Shown here: one piece after another, positions 26,003 to 34,890 of the stretch
Layout of the letters: every line of letters starts with the position of its first letter
How positions within the stretch are numbered: the stretch's first letter is position 1
Assembly (NCBI GenBank): GCA_004556655.1
Contig: SFGF01000018.1
Span: 1 to 50,871, forward strand
DNA: 50,871 nucleotides
Direction of reading: 5' to 3'
DNA from: Lachnospiraceae bacterium
GTDB taxonomy: Bacteria > Bacillota > Clostridia > Lachnospirales > Lachnospiraceae
Notes under the pieces: model-generated
Seen by the model: only the letters and a program-made list of their open reading frames with translations
Told to the model about the DNA's origin: nothing
Databases searched by the model: none
Translations under genes and position numbers: made by a program

Positions 26003-26698
26003 TTGAGTTTTATTAAACATATCAAAGAGGAATTTCAGGTGATACAGGAGCGAGATCCTGCGATCAAGTCTCCTTTGGAAGTGTTACTTTATCCCAGTTT
26101 TCGGGTTATGATTCAGTATCGGAGAGCACATAAACTGTATTTAAAGGGACATTATTTTCTGGCCCGGTGGATTTCCCAGAGAGCGGCAAGGAAGACCGGT
26201 ATTGAGATCCATCCGGGAGCAACAATTGGAAAAGGACTATTTATTGATCATGGAAGCGGAGTGATCATAGGAGAAACGACGATTATCGGTGACAATGTTA
26301 CATTATATCAGGGAGTGACACTGGGAGGAAATGGAAAAGAGACTGGTAAAAGACATCCTACTCTGGAAGATAATGTAATGGTCAGCGCGGGAGCGAAGAT
26401 CATAGGTTCTTTTACGATCGGAGCAAATTCCAAAATTGGTGCCGGTTCTGTGGTATTGGAAGAGGTTCCGCCAAATTGTACGGTGGTGGGAATACCGGGC
26501 CGTGTGGTGCGCCAGAAAAATGTGAAAGTACCCAGAACCAGTATGGATCATGGTCATTTACCGGATCCTGTGCGGGATGATATCCGTACTTTGCAGAGAG
26601 AAAATACGGAGCTTACGAATCGGGTACTGGAACTTGAAAAGGAAATGCGTATATATATCAGAAAAGAAAAGGAGAATAAAGAAAATGAAGCTGTATAA
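26003..26698 (+). CDS. cysE: Serine O-acetyltransferase
   Basis: The product is 231 aa. It acetylates L-serine with acetyl-CoA to make O-acetylserine, the precursor of cysteine. The start is TTG, 7 bases after GGAGGAA. The left-handed beta-helix hexapeptide region runs from about 65 to 165 with IEIHPGATIGKG and IDHGSGVIIGET; the catalytic His and the GNGKETGKRHPTL loop are present. The C-terminus after 170 is a charged helical extension, longer than in many CysE proteins. It overlaps the start of cysS by 14 bases and is controlled by the cysteine T-box. Confidence 0.95.
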   Translation: MSFIKHIKEEFQVIQERDPAIKSPLEVLLYPSFRVMIQYRRAHKLYLKGHYFLARWISQRAARKTGIEIHPGATIGKGLFIDHGSGVIIGETTIIGDNVTLYQGVTLGGNGKETGKRHPTLEDNVMVSAGAKIIGSFTIGANSKIGAGSVVLEEVPPNCTVVGIPGRVVRQKNVKVPRTSMDHGHLPDPVRDDIRTLQRENTELTNRVLELEKEMRIYIRKEKENKENEAV

Positions 26699-28091
26699 TA
26701 CACTCACGAAAAGAAAAGAAGAGTTTGTACCTCTGGAAGAGGGGAAAGTTAAAATGTATGTCTGCGGTCCTACGGTTTACAATTTTATCCATATTGGCAA
26801 CGCTCGTCCTATGATCGTTTTTGATACAGCGCGTCGTTACATGGAGTATAAGGGATATGAAGTGAATTTTGTATCCAATTTTACGGATGTAGATGACAAG
26901 ATTATTAAAAAGGCTATAGAAGAAGGGGTGTCAGCGGAAGAGGTTTCTGAAAGATATATCAAAGAGTGCAAGAAAGATATGGCAGATATGAATGTAAAAC
27001 CTGCTACTACGCATCCTCAGGCCACAAAAGAAATCGATGGTATGGTTGAAATGATTCAGACACTGGTGGATAAGGGCTATGCGTATGCAGTAGATGGTAC
27101 TGTATATTTCCGTACCAGAAAGTTTAATGAATACGGGAAATTATCTCACAAGAATCTGGATGACCTTCGATCAGGTAATCGTTCACTGCTGGTATCCGGT
27201 GAAGATCAAAAAGAAGATTCGCTGGATTTTGTTTTGTGGAAGCCGAAAAAAGAAGGGGAACCATTCTGGGTATCTCCCTGGGGGGAAGGACGCCCGGGCT
27301 GGCATATTGAATGTTCTGTAATGTCTAAAAAATATCTGGGTGAAGAAATTGATATTCATGCAGGAGGTGAGGATCTTATTTTCCCACATCATGAAAATGA
27401 GATTGCACAGAGTGAATGCTGCAATGGAAAAATATTTGCCCGTTATTGGCTGCACAATGGATTCTTAAATATTGATAACCGTAAAATGTCCAAATCTCTG
27501 GGTAATTTCTTTACCGTAAGGGAAATCGGAGAAAAGTATGACCTTCAGGTTCTACGTTTCTTTATGCTCAGCGCTCATTACCGCAGTCCTCTTAATTTCA
27601 GCCAGGAAATCATGGAGTCATCCAAAAACGCTCTGGAGAGAATTGTGACTGCAGTGACGAATCTGAAACATTTATCAGAGTCTGCACAGAGCGTAAATCT
27701 TTCAGAAGAAGAGCAGGCACTTCTGAAAGAAATGGGAGTATACAGACAGAAATTTGAAGAAGCAATGGATGACGATCTGAATACGGCAGATGCAGTATCC
27801 GCTGTTTTTGAACTTGTAAAGTTTGCCAATACAAATGCGGGAGAAAAATCTTCTAAAGAATTTGTTGAAAAACTGAAAGAGGAGATCGTTTCCCTCAGTG
27901 ACATTCTGGGATTGCTTGTGGATAAAAAAGAAGAAAGTCTGGATGATGAAATTGAAAAATTGATCGCGGAACGTCAGGCAGCCAGAAAAGCAAGAGATTT
28001 TAAACGTGCAGATGAAATTCGCGATCAGCTGCTGTCTCAGGGAATTATTCTGGAGGATACCAGAGAGGGCGTAAAATGGAAGAGAGCATAA
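26685..28091 (+). CDS. cysS: Cysteinyl-tRNA synthetase
   Basis: The product is 468 aa and charges tRNA-Cys with cysteine. The start at 26685 is preferred over 26550, because GGAG precedes it and the protein then begins MKLYNTLTKRKEEF like other CysS. The class I motifs are clear: HIGN near residue 36 and KMSKSLGN near 267. The zinc-site cysteines are in MYVCGP and HIECSV, with HHENEIAQSEC. The C-terminal helical domain is complete. It shares the cysteine T-box with cysE and overlaps mrnC by 16 bases. Confidence 0.97.
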   Translation: MKLYNTLTKRKEEFVPLEEGKVKMYVCGPTVYNFIHIGNARPMIVFDTARRYMEYKGYEVNFVSNFTDVDDKIIKKAIEEGVSAEEVSERYIKECKKDMADMNVKPATTHPQATKEIDGMVEMIQTLVDKGYAYAVDGTVYFRTRKFNEYGKLSHKNLDDLRSGNRSLLVSGEDQKEDSLDFVLWKPKKEGEPFWVSPWGEGRPGWHIECSVMSKKYLGEEIDIHAGGEDLIFPHHENEIAQSECCNGKIFARYWLHNGFLNIDNRKMSKSLGNFFTVREIGEKYDLQVLRFFMLSAHYRSPLNFSQEIMESSKNALERIVTAVTNLKHLSESAQSVNLSEEEQALLKEMGVYRQKFEEAMDDDLNTADAVSAVFELVKFANTNAGEKSSKEFVEKLKEEIVSLSDILGLLVDKKEESLDDEIEKLIAERQAARKARDFKRADEIRDQLLSQGIILEDTREGVKWKRA

Positions 28092-28507
28092 AATATCTGA
28101 TGGATCAGTTTCAGCTGAATGATCCGGATATCAGAACGTATTCTCCCCTTACATTGGCGTATATCGGCGATGGTATCTATGAATTGTATATCAGAACGAT
28201 ATTGGTCAAGCAGGGAAATTGTCAGGCTAATAAGCTCCATAAAAGAGCAAGTCGTCTGGTGAAAGCCCCTGCGCAGTCAGCTATGGTAGCTGTTTTGGAA
28301 CCATTATTTACACCGGAAGAAGAAGCAGTGTATAAAAGGGGAAGAAATGCCAAATCCTATACGACGGCAAAAAACGCTACAACGGGAGAATATCGCCGTG
28401 CTACAGGTTTTGAAGCGGTGATGGGATATTTGTATCTGACCGGAGAATATCACAGAATGATAGATTTGATCAAAATCGGATTGGAGGCGCTGGATGACGG
28501 AAAATAA
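28076..28507 (+). CDS. mrnC: Mini-ribonuclease 3
   Basis: The product is 143 aa, a stand-alone RNase III catalytic domain without a dsRNA-binding domain. In Bacillus it matures the ends of 23S rRNA. The signature LTLAYIGDGIYELYIR is at residues about 26-41, and the second acidic motif is in ATGFEAVMGYLYL. It sits directly after cysS and overlaps rlmB by 14 bases, the usual order in Firmicutes. Confidence 0.95.
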   Translation: MEESIKYLMDQFQLNDPDIRTYSPLTLAYIGDGIYELYIRTILVKQGNCQANKLHKRASRLVKAPAQSAMVAVLEPLFTPEEEAVYKRGRNAKSYTTAKNATTGEYRRATGFEAVMGYLYLTGEYHRMIDLIKIGLEALDDGK

Positions 28508-29225
28508 AATCGAGGGAAGAAATGCCGTGTTGGAAGCATTTCGTTCAGGAAAGACTATAGATAAACTGTATATTCTGGACGGATGTCAGGACGGACCGAT
28601 AAAAACCATTGCCCGCGAGGCGAAAAAACAGGAAACCATTATTAATTATGTAAAAAAAGAGCGACTGGATCAGTTGTCGGAGACAGGAAAGCATCAGGGA
28701 GTGATTGCTGTAGCGTCATCTTATGAATATGCGACTGTGGAGGATATTCTGCAGAGGGCCAGAGAAAAAGGAGAGCCTCCGTTTATTCTTCTGCTGGATA
28801 ATATTGAAGATCCACACAATCTGGGAGCGATGATCCGTACAGCAAATCTGGCGGGAGCCCATGGAGTGATTATCCCTAAACGGAGAGCGGTAGGTCTTAC
28901 TGCAGTGGTTGCAAGAACATCAGCGGGAGCTTTGAATTATACACCGGTTGCCAAGGTTACCAATCTGAAGGCAACGATGGAACAGCTAAAAAAAGAAGGT
29001 ATGTGGTTTGTCTGCGCAGATATGGGCGGAACACCATATTATGATTTGGATCTGAAGGGTTCTATCGGTCTTGTAATTGGAAATGAAGGAGAAGGAGTAA
29101 GCCGTCTGGTAAAAGAAAACTGTGATTTTGTGGCATCAATTCCCATGAAAGGCGATATAGATTCTCTGAATGCTTCTGTTGCTGCGGGAATTCTGTCATT
29201 TGAGATTGCGCGCCAGAGAGGATGA
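28494..29225 (+). CDS. rlmB: 23S rRNA 2'-O-ribose methyltransferase of the TrmH/RlmB family
   Basis: The product is 243 aa, a SPOUT methyltransferase that would methylate a guanosine ribose in 23S rRNA using S-adenosylmethionine. The N-terminal substrate-binding domain begins KIEGRNAVLEAF. The SPOUT knot motifs are DNIEDPHNLGAMIRTA near 102, GLVIGNEGEGVSR near 192 and IPMKGDIDSLNASVAAGI near 217. It lies in the cysS-mrnC-rlmB-sigH block and overlaps mrnC. Confidence 0.94.
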   Translation: MTENKIEGRNAVLEAFRSGKTIDKLYILDGCQDGPIKTIAREAKKQETIINYVKKERLDQLSETGKHQGVIAVASSYEYATVEDILQRAREKGEPPFILLLDNIEDPHNLGAMIRTANLAGAHGVIIPKRRAVGLTAVVARTSAGALNYTPVAKVTNLKATMEQLKKEGMWFVCADMGGTPYYDLDLKGSIGLVIGNEGEGVSRLVKENCDFVASIPMKGDIDSLNASVAAGILSFEIARQRG

Positions 29226-29227
29226 GG

Positions 29228-29830
29228 ATGAAAGATTATACACAGTTTACGGATGAAGAACTGATAGATATGCTCCGCCAGGGTGAGCCGGATGTGATGG
29301 ATTATATCATTGACAAATACAAATCCATGGTTCGGAAAAAGGCCAGAGTTTTGTATCTGGTAGGCGGTGATCAGGATGACCTGATTCAGGAGGGGATGAT
29401 CGGACTTTTTAAGGCTGTGAGAGATTATCGGAAAGAAAAAGACGCTTCTTTCCGTACTTTTGCCCAGCTATGTGTGGATCGCCAGCTTTACCATGCGATT
29501 CAGTCTTCAAACAGGCAAAAGCATCAGCCCCTGAATTCTTATGTGTCGATTAATAGTGAAGAATGGGAAGAAGAAGTATATAATATCTTTCAGCAAAGCC
29601 CTGAAAACATTGTGATTGCCCAGGAAAATGCGGCACACCTGGAAAAGAAAATCCAGCAGCAGCTGAGCAGTTTTGAAAATCAGGTGCTTATGATGTATCT
29701 GGACGGAGATAATTATCTTCAGATTGCAGAGAAGCTTGGTAAAACACCGAAATCTATTGATAATGCTCTCCAGAGAATCAGAGGAAAAGTCAAGGAGTGC
29801 GTTGGCGTACAAATATCGTCAAAAAACTGA
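29228..29830 (+). CDS. sigH: RNA polymerase sigma factor SigH (sporulation/stationary phase)
   Basis: The product is 200 aa. ATG at 29228 is chosen because AGAGAGG ends 6 bases upstream; an ATG at 29222 would leave no spacing. Region 2 is visible as DQDDLIQEGMIGLFKAVRDY with the preceding helix, and region 4 as FENQVLMMYLDGDNYLQIAEKLGKTPKSIDNALQRIR. SigH starts the sporulation cascade in endospore formers, so this supports a spore-forming or formerly spore-forming Clostridia lineage. The yacP gene that often lies between rlmB and sigH is absent. Confidence 0.93.
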   Translation: MKDYTQFTDEELIDMLRQGEPDVMDYIIDKYKSMVRKKARVLYLVGGDQDDLIQEGMIGLFKAVRDYRKEKDASFRTFAQLCVDRQLYHAIQSSNRQKHQPLNSYVSINSEEWEEEVYNIFQQSPENIVIAQENAAHLEKKIQQQLSSFENQVLMMYLDGDNYLQIAEKLGKTPKSIDNALQRIRGKVKECVGVQISSKN

Positions 29831-29839
29831 AAATAATAC

Positions 29840-29868
29840 TTGACTTTTAGATTCCTTTTTGCTAAACT
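29840..29868 (+). promoter_or_regulatory. Promoter of tRNA-Thr
   Basis: TTGACT and TAAACT are separated by 17 bases, 44 bases upstream of tRNA-Thr and 9 bases after the sigH stop. Confidence 0.75.
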
Positions 29869-29912
29869 ATCTAACTGTAGCGGACAGAAAAAGCTGTCAG
29901 AAAGCTACAGAT

Positions 29913-29985
29913 GCTGATGTGGCTCAGTCGGTAGAGCGTCGCCTTGGTAAGGCGGAGGTCACGGGTTCGATTCCCGTCATCAGCT
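29913..29985 (+). tRNA. tRNA-Thr (GGT)
   Basis: 73 bases. The anticodon loop TTGGTAA sits on a CGCC/GGCG stem. The acceptor GCTGATG pairs with CATCAGC, discriminator T, and the T-loop is GTTCGATTC. No CCA is encoded; a T run follows immediately. Confidence 0.95.
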
Positions 29986-30003
29986 TTTTTGTTGCCCAAA
30001 AAG

Positions 30004-30045
30004 ACCGTCAGAGTATTGATTTTATTGATATTCTGGCGGTTTTTG
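30004..30045 (+). terminator. Terminator after tRNA-Thr
   Basis: ACCGTCAGA pairs with TCTGGCGGT and the stem extends through TAT/ATA; TTTT follows. The opposite side begins with AAAAAG, so it could also act on the minus strand. No gene is visible between here and 30205; that stretch is A/T-rich and holds only a weak TATAAT near 30163. Confidence 0.8.
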
Positions 30046-30204
30046 ATTTGTTTATTACTGAAAAAGGGACAAATAAGGGGTATTTTATCATTCACCGTGG
30101 AGCACTAGGAAGGATAAATACAGTAAATATAGATTTTTTGTAAATTTATGATATACTATATCTATAATGATGTGGAAAATGACAGAATTTGTGGGGGATG
30201 AGTT

Positions 30205-30624
30205 TTGAAAGAAACCAATGGTCAAAGAAGAAAACTGCAAAAAGAAGCTGCCCTCCAGACAGACGCACTTATGGAAATCAGTGAAGAAATGACCCGTCTG
30301 ATAAACGGATATGGGACTATAGATATGGCTGATTTTCTGATGGCTGCACGGATGACAAAAAGCAGACTTATGTCTCTTAGGAATCGGATGTTCGAACTAT
30401 ATGATTTACTAAAGAAAGAACAGGATACTGATACACAAATTACCCTGCAATTGCTTGCACAAAATAAATTGGCCGTAGATCAGAAAACAGATCTTCTGGA
30501 ACAGATGATAATCCAGGCAAAGCATAGGAAGGAATTATCAAAAGAAACAACATCCATACAGAATCTGGCAGAAGTTCATCAATTGCAGGAATTGTTAAGA
30601 AATAAAGGAGGAACAAAAGAGTAA
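30205..30624 (+). CDS. Small helical protein of unknown function
   Basis: The product is 139 aa with a TTG start. I do not recognise the family. It has no signal peptide or membrane segment, and is almost entirely predicted helix with charged heptad-like stretches (KRKLQ-type N-terminus, then QLLAQNKLAVDQKTDLLEQM), suggesting a coiled-coil partner protein. Its stop overlaps the start of the next gene (TAATG), and the third gene follows closely, so the three form one operon. Confidence 0.7.
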   Translation: MKETNGQRRKLQKEAALQTDALMEISEEMTRLINGYGTIDMADFLMAARMTKSRLMSLRNRMFELYDLLKKEQDTDTQITLQLLAQNKLAVDQKTDLLEQMIIQAKHRKELSKETTSIQNLAEVHQLQELLRNKGGTKE

Positions 30625-31409
30625 TGGCTGAACATTCCCAAAAAGGGAAAAAACCTAAAATATTCGTAGTAGCTGTGTTCATGGTGGCAGTCGGAATTTG
30701 CCTTGCTGTTGGTGCAGCTGTGTTCAGGGATGATCTGATTATCCTCTATCGCTTGAAAGGGTATCAGATGATACGTAACATGATAGTGTTATACTGTATC
30801 TTTGCGGTAGGTGTTATGGTATTTTCTGTTATCCGGATAGGAAGATTGGAAAAGAGAAAAAATGAAGAGGAACTGGAACTGTCCCGTATCCGTCAGGATC
30901 GGGAAGACAGAAACAGGAAGTCAGAAGCATATCTTTCGGTTTCGGATAAGCTGGATTCATCGTTTATACAGTCTTTGCTGGAGAATAAGGCCAGGGAAGA
31001 GTGGAGTGTTCTGGATGTCCGGCTTTTCAAGGTAAAAGAACAGCTTCAGGAAATGGATGACTGCCAGTCCCGGCTATCCAGGCTCCTTACCGACAATGGA
31101 GCTACTGCACTAAACAGTACGCAGGAAGTGCTGGATAAGGTGGAACAATATTTGTGCAAAAATGTACGTAAATGTCTCAATTATATGGGAGTTGCAGATC
31201 CGCATAGCCGGGATGATATTGCCCTTGTAGGCAGTAAACTGGACTCCTGTTACCAAGATAACCAGGAAAAATTAGCCCAGATTGATGAATTTCTGAGAAC
31301 TGTTGTAGAGTATCTGAACCGACAGGGAGATGAGGAAGCAGAAAGCAGTATTGATTTGCTGAATATGTACAAGAAGACGATCCTTGAGTCTATTGCCGGA
31401 AATTATTGA
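30624..31409 (+). CDS. Membrane protein with cytoplasmic coiled coil, unknown function
   Basis: The product is 261 aa. Two membrane helices lie at about 12-33 and 52-70, followed by a strongly charged helix (RLEKRKNEEELELSRIRQDRE) and a mostly helical domain to the end. No catalytic motif is recognised. ATG overlaps the upstream stop and AAAGGAGG lies before it. The gene ends 14 bases before the VWA lipoprotein. The arrangement suggests an inner-face scaffold working with the extracytoplasmic VWA protein, but this is inference. Confidence 0.75.
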   Translation: MAEHSQKGKKPKIFVVAVFMVAVGICLAVGAAVFRDDLIILYRLKGYQMIRNMIVLYCIFAVGVMVFSVIRIGRLEKRKNEEELELSRIRQDREDRNRKSEAYLSVSDKLDSSFIQSLLENKAREEWSVLDVRLFKVKEQLQEMDDCQSRLSRLLTDNGATALNSTQEVLDKVEQYLCKNVRKCLNYMGVADPHSRDDIALVGSKLDSCYQDNQEKLAQIDEFLRTVVEYLNRQGDEEAESSIDLLNMYKKTILESIAGNY

Positions 31410-31423
31410 CAGGAGGGAATGAA

Positions 31424-33124
31424 ATGGGAAAATCAAAAAAATATGTAAGCATGCTTCTTGCGTGTGTGATGGGGGCTGTTTCGTTAATGGGCTGCAGTAA
31501 TGGAAATACTCGTGTCGAAAACGAAAGCTCGATGTCTTTTGAGGATGCTGTGACAGAAATGAATTCCATGCTTAAGAAGATAAATGTGGAGAAAATATCC
31601 AAACCGGTCATGGATATTTATTCGGATGACGGTTCTGACACGGCAATGCTGGATGATATTGACACTTTTCCGATCATGGTAGAAGGAGAAGGTGATATTA
31701 ACATCGAGATTGCAGCGGCGACAGAACTGAGTTCTAATGCTCCCGATGACTGGATCAATATTGTGGCAGAAAATTTTAATGCAGAGAAAAAAGAAATTGC
31801 AGGAAAGACCGTTTCTGTATCTGTTCGTAAAATCACTTCCGGTGAAGTGGTGACCTATATGCTTGCAGATGCTTACGAACCGGATGTGTTTATCCCATCA
31901 AATTACGCATGGGGAGAAATGCTGAAATCTTCAGGAATCAGCATTGAAAAAATCACAGACCGGATTGCAGGGAATACTGCAGGAATACTGATCGAAAAAA
32001 ATACATATGATGAATTCATCAGTAAATATGAAGAGGCGACTGTATCAAATGTCCTGGAAGCAGCTCTTGCGGGAGATCTGATATTTGCATATACGAATCC
32101 ATATACTTCTTCTACCGGACTTAATATTCTGACTGCCATGCTGAAAGCCTTTGATTCACAGAATCCTCTTTCAGCAAAGGCGCAGGAAAAGTTGTTGGAG
32201 TACCAGAAGTCATCACCTCCCGTTGCGTATACAACGGCTGTTTTGAAAAATCAGGCTGCAAAGGGGATCATATCTGCAATGGTGATGGAAGAACAGGCCT
32301 ATATCAATACACCTGAGCTTGCAAGTTATATCTATATTCCTTCGGGGATCCGGCATGACCATCCGGTATATACGTTCTCTTATTGCTCGGATGAGAAAAA
32401 AGAAGCAGCGAAACTGTTTACAGAATACTGTCTGTCGGAAGAAAATCAGAAATTAGCTCAGGAAAAAGGATTTGGCAGACATGATGATTATCAGTCGGAT
32501 GATCCGGGACTGGACGGGACAGGATATCTGACAGCACAAAAAGTCTGGAAGCAGAACAAAAACGGAGGAAGACCGGTTGTAGCTGTTTTTGTGGCAGATG
32601 TATCCGGATCTATGGGAGGGGAACCGCTGAATTCCCTGAAATCGTCATTGGTAAACGCATCCGCCTATATTGGTCAGGAACATTATATCGGACTTATTAG
32701 CTATTCCGGTGATGTGACTATAAATCTTCCGATCGATAAATTTGATGCGCGGCAAAAAGCATATTTTTGCGGAGAAGTAAAAAGTCTTTCAGAAGCCGGG
32801 ACAACCGCAACTTATGATGCGGTTCTCGTAGGATTGAATATGCTGCAGGAGAAGACACAGGAATTGAAAGAATCCGGTGTGGAGAATGTTAAGCAGATGA
32901 TGTTCGTTCTGACAGACGGTGAGCAGAATGAAGGATACAGTCTGGATCGGATTACACCGATCGTTGCAGGATTGCAGGTGCCTGTATATACCATATCCTA
33001 TAATTATCTGGATGATAACGGTGAACTGGAGAAACTTTCGGCAATCAATGAGGTATCTGCTTTGAAAGCAAGCAGTGATGATATCGTGAATCAGCTCCGG
33101 AACCTCTTTAATGTAGAATTGTAA
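31424..33124 (+). CDS. Lipoprotein joining a solute-binding-like region to a VWA domain
   Basis: The product is 566 aa. ATG at 31424 follows AGGAGGG with good spacing; an in-frame ATG at 31406 lies too far upstream. The lipobox is LMGC, with Cys about residue 24. Residues about 75-340 resemble a periplasmic solute-binding protein (AENFNAEKK, then a hinge-like segment and SEENQKLAQEKGFG, as in molybdate- or iron-type binding proteins). Residues about 386-566 form a VWA domain with an intact MIDAS: Asp392-x-Ser-x-Ser in ADVSGSMGG, a Thr in AGTTATYD and LTDGEQNEG. Together these suggest an extracytoplasmic sensor or adhesin. No transporter genes accompany it. It ends a three-gene operon. Confidence 0.82.
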   Translation: MGKSKKYVSMLLACVMGAVSLMGCSNGNTRVENESSMSFEDAVTEMNSMLKKINVEKISKPVMDIYSDDGSDTAMLDDIDTFPIMVEGEGDINIEIAAATELSSNAPDDWINIVAENFNAEKKEIAGKTVSVSVRKITSGEVVTYMLADAYEPDVFIPSNYAWGEMLKSSGISIEKITDRIAGNTAGILIEKNTYDEFISKYEEATVSNVLEAALAGDLIFAYTNPYTSSTGLNILTAMLKAFDSQNPLSAKAQEKLLEYQKSSPPVAYTTAVLKNQAAKGIISAMVMEEQAYINTPELASYIYIPSGIRHDHPVYTFSYCSDEKKEAAKLFTEYCLSEENQKLAQEKGFGRHDDYQSDDPGLDGTGYLTAQKVWKQNKNGGRPVVAVFVADVSGSMGGEPLNSLKSSLVNASAYIGQEHYIGLISYSGDVTINLPIDKFDARQKAYFCGEVKSLSEAGTTATYDAVLVGLNMLQEKTQELKESGVENVKQMMFVLTDGEQNEGYSLDRITPIVAGLQVPVYTISYNYLDDNGELEKLSAINEVSALKASSDDIVNQLRNLFNVEL

Positions 33125-33132
33125 GCAAACTA

Positions 33133-33161
33133 TTGACACGATTTTTTATGCTATATATAAT
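33133..33161 (+). promoter_or_regulatory. Perfect consensus promoter of the M-box leader
   Basis: TTGACA and TATAAT are separated by 17 bases, starting 8 bases after the VWA gene. It drives the magnesium-riboswitch leader of mgtE. Confidence 0.88.
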
Positions 33162-33204
33162 AAAAATATCAGAAATCTGATATAATAATATTTTGTAACT
33201 GAAT

Positions 33205-33365
33205 AATTCATTCTGGTAGGTGAGGTTACCACAGGGATTTGGTTTTTACTAAGGTTGCTGCCGCAAAAACGTGGAGACACGATTCGCTGGTCAGCAGGAT
33301 ATGTCGGTTCAAGGCATAACCTAATGCAACTTTTAAGCCCTGTGATGCTAAAGCTTGAACATAGT
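33205..33365 (+). promoter_or_regulatory. M-box (ykoK) magnesium riboswitch
   Basis: The conserved M-box blocks are present in order: GGTAGGTGAGGTTACC, GCTGCCGCAAAAACGT, TCAGCAGGATATGTCGG, AGGCATAACCTAATGCAAC and TTTAAGCCCTGTGATGCTAAAGC. It precedes mgtE, a classic target. GCTAAAGCTT (33347-33356) is exactly complementary to AAGCTTTAGC (33404-33413), so an antiterminator can form in low magnesium. Confidence 0.92.
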
Positions 33366-33388
33366 TTGAAAAAAGATCAGGTATCAGG

Positions 33389-33426
33389 ACTCCGCCAGAG
33401 TGAAAGCTTTAGCGGAGTTTTTTGTG
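33389..33426 (+). terminator. M-box terminator
   Basis: ACTCCGC pairs with GCGGAGT around the loop carrying AAGCTT, followed by six T. It overlaps the 3' strand of the antiterminator, so the two structures are exclusive. The remaining bases to mgtE (33427-33558) show no gene. Confidence 0.88.
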
Positions 33427-33558
33427 TTATCTCCTACGAAGATAATGCCTCCGGAGTTTGGAACAAATCAGAAAGGCAGGTGAGGTAAATGGATGCGGAT
33501 GGCAGTTATTATACGAAACGGAAAATTGAAAAGTTAATAACGAAAGGAAGAGATTGTA

Positions 33559-34890
33559 ATGAACAGAACTATTTTTATGGAATTACTGGCAAAAAAAGAT
33601 TTCAGAGCAATCAGGAGCATCCTCGGAGTTATGAATGTAGTAGATATTGCCTCACTGCTTTCGGAACTGGAGGATAAAGAACTGGTACAGGCATTCCGGC
33701 TGATCACAAAGGATAAAGCAGCCGATGTCTTTGCTTATATGAATAATTCCATGCAGACAAAACTGGTGGAAATGTTTGCGGAAAAAGAATTGAAAGAGCT
33801 TCTGGATGAGCTTTACCTGGATGATACGGTAGATATGCTGGAAGAACTTCCGGCAAATCTCGTTACAAGAATTCTGGATGTGGTGGACGGCGAAAAGAGA
33901 AGCAGAATCAATCAGCTTCTGAACTATCCGGATGACAGTGCCGGAAGCATTATGACAACGGAATATGTGGATTTTAACAAAAAGATGACAGTTGCCGAGG
34001 CTATGAGCCATATTAAAAAAGTAGGAATCCACAAAGAAACTATCTATACCTGCTATGTGTTGGAAGCCAGAAAACTAATTGGTATTGTAACGGCAAAAGA
34101 TCTGATGACAGCGGATGATGATAAAAAAATTCAAGAACTGATGGAGACGGAGATTATTTCTGTTCGCACTCACGATGATCAGGAAGAAGTTGCCAGACTA
34201 TTTTCAAAATATGACCTGCTTGCCATTCCTGTTCTTGATAATGACGGACTGATGGTGGGAATTGTCACGGTAGATGACGCCATGGATGTCGTTGTGGATG
34301 AGGCAACTGAGGATATCACAATCATGGCGGCCATGAATCCCAGTGAGAAAACATATTTTGAGACCTCTGTCCTTTCACATGCGAAAAACCGTTTTCTGTG
34401 GCTTTTGGTACTGATGCTTTCTGCAACGGTGACCGGTACGATCATTACCCATTATGAGGATGCTTTTGCAGCAATTCCGATTCTTGTGTCCTTTATTCCA
34501 ATGCTTATGGATACAGGCGGAAATTGCGGTTCACAGAGTTCCACATTGATTATCCGGGGACTTGCATTGGAAGAGATAAAATTCAGAGATCTTTTCAAAG
34601 TTATTTTTAAAGAATTCAGAATTGCTCTTCTGGTAAGCGTTGGTCTTGCGCTGGCGAATGGAATCAGGATATATATTATGTACCGGAATCTACAGCTGGC
34701 CTGTGTTATTGGTGCTTCTTTGATTGCCACAGTGATCATAGCTAAAATGATTGGCTGTACACTGCCGTTATTTGCAAAAAAAATACATCTGGATCCGGCA
34801 ATTATGGCGGCACCGTTGATCACAACCCTGGTAGATACTTGTTCTATCGTGATCTATTTTACAATTGCTACTCGTGTATTTGCTCTCTGA
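33559..34890 (+). CDS. mgtE: Magnesium transporter MgtE
   Basis: The product is 443 aa, a normal length for a magnesium channel. The N-terminal superhelical domain covers about 1-125 and two CBS domains about 130-255 (YVLEARKLIGIVTAKDLM and LAIPVLDNDGLMVGIVTVDDAMDVV). Five membrane helices follow from about 280, with the pore segment IPMLMDTGGNCGSQSSTL. The soluble domains gate the channel by sensing cytosolic magnesium, adding a second layer to the riboswitch. AAAGGAAG precedes the ATG. Its 3' end overlaps the convergent araC-type gene by 23 bases. Confidence 0.96.
   Translation: MNRTIFMELLAKKDFRAIRSILGVMNVVDIASLLSELEDKELVQAFRLITKDKAADVFAYMNNSMQTKLVEMFAEKELKELLDELYLDDTVDMLEELPANLVTRILDVVDGEKRSRINQLLNYPDDSAGSIMTTEYVDFNKKMTVAEAMSHIKKVGIHKETIYTCYVLEARKLIGIVTAKDLMTADDDKKIQELMETEIISVRTHDDQEEVARLFSKYDLLAIPVLDNDGLMVGIVTVDDAMDVVVDEATEDITIMAAMNPSEKTYFETSVLSHAKNRFLWLLVLMLSATVTGTIITHYEDAFAAIPILVSFIPMLMDTGGNCGSQSSTLIIRGLALEEIKFRDLFKVIFKEFRIALLVSVGLALANGIRIYIMYRNLQLACVIGASLIATVIIAKMIGCTLPLFAKKIHLDPAIMAAPLITTLVDTCSIVIYFTIATRVFAL

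Noticed and set aside
29859..30143. A 94-codon frame across tRNA-Thr
   Set aside because: It reads through the tRNA and its terminator and has no ribosome site.
33255..33488. A 77-codon frame in the mgtE leader
   Set aside because: It lies within the M-box aptamer and terminator.
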